A stretch of 64,000 bases of DNA. Origin: Hoeflea sp. 108 (lineage in GTDB: Bacteria > Pseudomonadota > Alphaproteobacteria > Rhizobiales > Rhizobiaceae). The notes below the pieces were generated by a model. That model had not been told where the DNA came from. It worked only from the letters and a program-made list of their open reading frames with translations, and ran no database searches. Shown here piece by piece: positions 61,565 through 64,000 of the stretch; position 1 is the first letter of the stretch; each line of letters opens with the position of its first letter. The translations under genes and the position numbers were made by a program. The stretch is from NCBI RefSeq assembly GCF_000372965.1, contig NZ_KB890024.1, positions 124,001 through 188,000 of the forward strand. The letters run 5' to 3'.

Positions 61565-62776
61565 ATGACCCGTCAGCGTATCGTCATCACCGGCATCGGC
61601 GGGCTGTGCGCGCTCGGCAACGGCGCGCCTGCAATCTGGGATGCCATGCGCAATGGCCGCTCGGCCATCGGCCAACTGGTCCAGTCGCCGCTGCATGACC
61701 TCAAGACCCGTACGGGCGCCGAGATCGCCGAACTGCCCGACCATGGCATCGACCGCCGGCAGCTTGTGTCGATGGACCGTTTCAGCCTGCTAGCGGTGAT
61801 TTCGGCGCGCGAAGCCATGGCCCAGGCGGGTCTGGTTTCGACTGATGCCAACACCTACCGCATGGGAACGGTCGTCGGTGTCGGCGTCTGCGGCTGGGAG
61901 GCGATCGAGGAAAATTATCGCGCCATCCTGCTCGACGGCAAGAACCGCGCCGGCATCTTCACTGTGCCCAAGGTCATGCCTGGTGCAGCCGCCGGCCAGG
62001 TCAGCATGAGCCTCGGCCTGCGTGGCCCGGTCTTCGGCGTCACCTCTGCCTGCTCGTCCTCCAACCACGCTTTTGCCGCGGCCATGGACCAGCTTCGCCT
62101 GGGACGCGCCGACGTGATGGTTGCCGGTGGCACCGACGCGCCGCTGGTCTGGGGCATCGTCAAGGCCTGGGAAGCGCTGCGCGTTCTGTCGCCCGACACC
62201 TGCCGTCCGTTCTCGGCCGACCGCCAGGGGCTGGTACTTGGCGAGGGCGCCGGTATGGCCGTGCTCGAGACCTATGAACACGCCGTCGCCCGAGGCGCGA
62301 CCATCCTGGCCGAACTGGCCGGCGCTGGCATGTCGGGCGATGCTTCCGACATCGTTGCACCGACCGTCGAAGGGCCGACGGCCGCCATGCGCGCCTGCCT
62401 GCTCGACGCGGGCCTTGCGCCCGAAGAGGTCGACTACATCAACGCCCATGGCACCGGCACCAAGGCCAACGACCAGATCGAGACCGCTGCCATCAAGCGC
62501 GTGTTCGGCGCCCATGCCCACAAGCTGTCGGTGTCTTCGACCAAGTCGATGCACGCCCATTGCCTCGGCGCCTCGGGCGCTCTGGAGATGATCGCCTGCG
62601 TCATGGCCGTGCGTGAGGGCTTGGTTCCGCCGACTGCAAACTATCGCGAGGCGGATGCCGATTGCGACCTCGATGTCACGCCGAACGTGGCCAGGAAGCG
62701 CGACGTGCGCGTCGCGATCAGCAATGGTTTCGCCTTTGGCGGCACCAATGCCGTGGTGGCGGTCAAGGCGGCCTGA
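61565..62776 (+). CDS. NodE-like beta-ketoacyl-ACP synthase
   Basis: 403-residue KAS II-type condensing enzyme. The catalytic cysteine is in VTSACSSSNHAF near residue 165, and the histidines are in NAHGTGTKAND and STKSMHAHCLGASGALEM. The C-terminal part (MIACVMAVREGLVPPTANYR and DCDLDVTPNVARK) is characteristically NodE-like. Starts 2 bp after the carrier gene, so the two are translationally linked. Likely extends an unusual acyl chain on the partner carrier. No other nod gene is nearby, so nodulation is not implied. Confidence 0.88.
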   Translation: MTRQRIVITGIGGLCALGNGAPAIWDAMRNGRSAIGQLVQSPLHDLKTRTGAEIAELPDHGIDRRQLVSMDRFSLLAVISAREAMAQAGLVSTDANTYRMGTVVGVGVCGWEAIEENYRAILLDGKNRAGIFTVPKVMPGAAAGQVSMSLGLRGPVFGVTSACSSSNHAFAAAMDQLRLGRADVMVAGGTDAPLVWGIVKAWEALRVLSPDTCRPFSADRQGLVLGEGAGMAVLETYEHAVARGATILAELAGAGMSGDASDIVAPTVEGPTAAMRACLLDAGLAPEEVDYINAHGTGTKANDQIETAAIKRVFGAHAHKLSVSSTKSMHAHCLGASGALEMIACVMAVREGLVPPTANYREADADCDLDVTPNVARKRDVRVAISNGFAFGGTNAVVAVKAA

Positions 62777-62901
62777 GCGGTCGCCTCGTCGCCTTCCTGT
62801 CGTGACATCTGGATATTGATGCGCGGCCACGCCGCCACTACATCTTGCGTGCCCCCACCCTTGGCCGGCGTTTCCACGCGGCCCATCCCGAGGAACCGTC
62901 G

Positions 62902-63606
62902 ATGAGCGATCTTACGCCCTTTCCGATTGCTGCGCGCTGGCCAGCCCAGCACCCCGACCGCATTCAGCTCTATTCCTTCCCGACGCCCAATGGCGTGAAG
63001 GTGTCGATCGTGCTGGAAGAGCTCGACCTGCCTTATGAGGCCCATGCCATCAACATCGGCAAGAACGAGAGCTGGACGCCCGAATTCCTGGCGCTGAACC
63101 CCAATGGCAAGATCCCGGCGATCATCGATCCCAACGGTCCCGGCGGCAAGCCGCTGGCACTGTTCGAGTCGGGCGCCATCCTGCTCTATCTCGCTGAAAA
63201 GACCGGCCGCCTGATCCCTGCCGACCGCGCCCGCCACTACGAAACGGTGCAGTGGGTGTTCTTCCAGATGGCGTCGGTCGGCCCGATGTTCGGCCAGCTC
63301 GGCTTCTTCCACAAATTCGCCGGCCGCGAGATATCAGACAAGCGCCCGCTCGAGCGCTATCGCGACGAGTCCAAGCGCCTGCTCGGCGTGCTCGACAAGC
63401 GGCTCGAAGGCCGCAAGTGGATCATGGACGACGACTACACCATCGCCGACATCTCGATGCTCGGCTGGGTGCGCAACCTCATCGGCTTTTACGAGGCGCG
63501 CGATCTGGTCGGCTTCGACGATTTCAAGAATGTCGCGGCCTGGCTCGAGCGTGGCCTCGCCCGTCCCGCCGTGCAGAAGGGACTGAACGTCCCGCCGCGG
63601 CCGTGA
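62902..63606 (+). CDS. Glutathione S-transferase, Nu-class-like
   Basis: 234-residue GST. The N-terminal thioredoxin fold begins IQLYSFPTPNGVKVSIVLEEL, with LNPNGKIPAIID and ALFESGAILLYLAE (the Glu-Ser glutathione block). The helical domain has DDYTIADISMLGWVRN. The asparagine in PTPNG replaces the usual Tyr or Ser and matches the Nu class (YfcG/YghU type), which often has disulfide reductase activity. The ATG at 62902 follows GAGGA. A terminator lies just downstream. Confidence 0.9.
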   Translation: MSDLTPFPIAARWPAQHPDRIQLYSFPTPNGVKVSIVLEELDLPYEAHAINIGKNESWTPEFLALNPNGKIPAIIDPNGPGGKPLALFESGAILLYLAEKTGRLIPADRARHYETVQWVFFQMASVGPMFGQLGFFHKFAGREISDKRPLERYRDESKRLLGVLDKRLEGRKWIMDDDYTIADISMLGWVRNLIGFYEARDLVGFDDFKNVAAWLERGLARPAVQKGLNVPPRP

Positions 63607-63625
63607 TCGGCGTCTCCTGAATACC

Positions 63626-63661
63626 AAAAAGCCGGAGCTGCGTTGCGCCTCCGGCTTTTTT
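63626..63661. terminator. Bidirectional intrinsic terminator between GST gene and kinase gene
   Basis: AAAAAGCCGGAG (63626-63637) and CTCCGGC followed by T6 (63649-63661) form a 7-bp GC stem with A and T flanks around an 11-nt loop. It ends the GST transcript on the plus strand and the kinase transcript on the minus strand. Confidence 0.9.
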
Positions 63662-63678
63662 GTCCTGGACTTGCTCGT

Positions 63679-64000
63679 TCAGAGTTCCAGGTCGGCTTTG
63701 CGCCTGGCGTGAAGCACGCGGTCGATATTGGGCATGTCGTTGGTGTCGATCCAGTTGCGCGCGTCGGCGTCGGAGCGGCCATGCTCGCGCCAGCGCTCCA
63801 CCAGCCGCCGCTCCAATTCCTCGCGCGGCGAATTGACGAAGATGGTGAAATCGAACAGCGGCGCCAGCCTCTGCCACGGATCCTCGTCGAGCAGCAGGTA
63901 GTTGCCTTCGACCAGGATGAACTTCACGTCGGCGCTGACCACGTCTGCCGCGGCACGCGACAGCTCGATGCTGCGGTCGAATACGGGGATGGCGACATCG
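63679..64000 (-). CDS. P-loop nucleoside/uridine kinase-family protein, C-terminal part
   Basis: The frame runs from the right edge to a stop at 63679, so only the last roughly 107 residues are seen. Visible are IPVFDRSIEL, the VEGNYLLLDEDPW block, FDFTIFVNSPREELERRLVERW and the NDMPNIDRVLHARRKADLEL tail. These fit the phosphoribulokinase/uridine kinase superfamily, sometimes linked to sugar or pantothenate uptake (FrcK-like). The Walker A part is outside the window, so substrate is unknown. Confidence 0.8.
   Translation of the reverse strand, partial: DVAIPVFDRSIELSRAAADVVSADVKFILVEGNYLLLDEDPWQRLAPLFDFTIFVNSPREELERRLVERWREHGRSDADARNWIDTNDMPNIDRVLHARRKADLEL

Overview
The window looks like chromosome from a GC-rich alphaproteobacterium of the order Hyphomicrobiales, most likely near Mesorhizobium, Aminobacter or Phyllobacterium. 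This is inferred from four things: codon use, the many ABC uptake operons, short GC-rich palindromic intergenic repeats, and family-level resemblance of the proteins (a NodF/NodE-like pair, a 6-hydroxynicotinate-reductase operon, a urease cluster with HupE/UreJ). Coding density is very high and many gene pairs overlap by 4 bp (ATGA, GTGA, TTGA). I see no rRNA, tRNA, CRISPR array, phage, transposase or integrase.

Layout. 98-772: rpe. 864-11180: an amino-sugar and cell-wall recycling locus. One arm reads leftward (kinase, GntR regulator, SIS isomerase/deaminase, nagA). The other reads rightward (murQ-like etherase, sugar ABC transporter, Gfo/Idh/MocA oxidoreductase). Both start from one divergent promoter region that carries mirror-image repeated operators. 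11235-15129: hyuB/hyuA-type hydantoinase or oxoprolinase. 15301-16128: ferredoxin-NADP reductase. 16333-20019: deoC plus a two-domain ALDH16-type aldehyde dehydrogenase, with a RutR-like palindrome upstream and a 56-bp inverted repeat between the genes. 20091-27113: a leftward six-gene operon in which every junction overlaps. It encodes an FAD subunit, a fused 2Fe-2S/molybdopterin hydroxylase, a 6-hydroxynicotinate reductase-like protein, a UPF0280 protein, an AA_synth protein and a MarR regulator. 27288-29383: nicotinamidase and an Na+/H+ antiporter, transcribed divergently from that operon. 29463-34215: a branched-chain-type ABC transporter. 34362-37548: two membrane proteins and nicotinate phosphoribosyltransferase.

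37747-47900: a LysR regulator diverges from a long operon holding a ureohydrolase, a polar amino-acid ABC transporter, a polyamine-type ABC transporter and an asparagine-synthase-like amidotransferase. A perfect 35-bp palindrome lies in the divergent region. 47914-52306: MATE exporter, second LysR, a DUF1127-like small protein, HAD hydrolase, class II aldolase. 52409-61114: a complete urease set (ureD, A, B, C, E, F, G) interleaved with HupE/UreJ, a DUF1272 protein, PhzF, a peroxiredoxin and two membrane proteins. 61309-62776: a NodF/NodE-like acyl carrier protein and ketosynthase. 62902-63606: a glutathione transferase. The right edge cuts a P-loop kinase.

The shared theme is scavenging of nitrogen-containing molecules: amino sugars, deoxyribose, a probable N-heterocycle, guanidino compounds or polyamines, and urea. 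The ureohydrolase operon would release urea, which the urease cluster can use. The best candidate for an undescribed system is the 20091-27113 operon, where two uncharacterised families are locked into a heterocycle-type hydroxylase/reductase operon facing a nicotinamidase gene.
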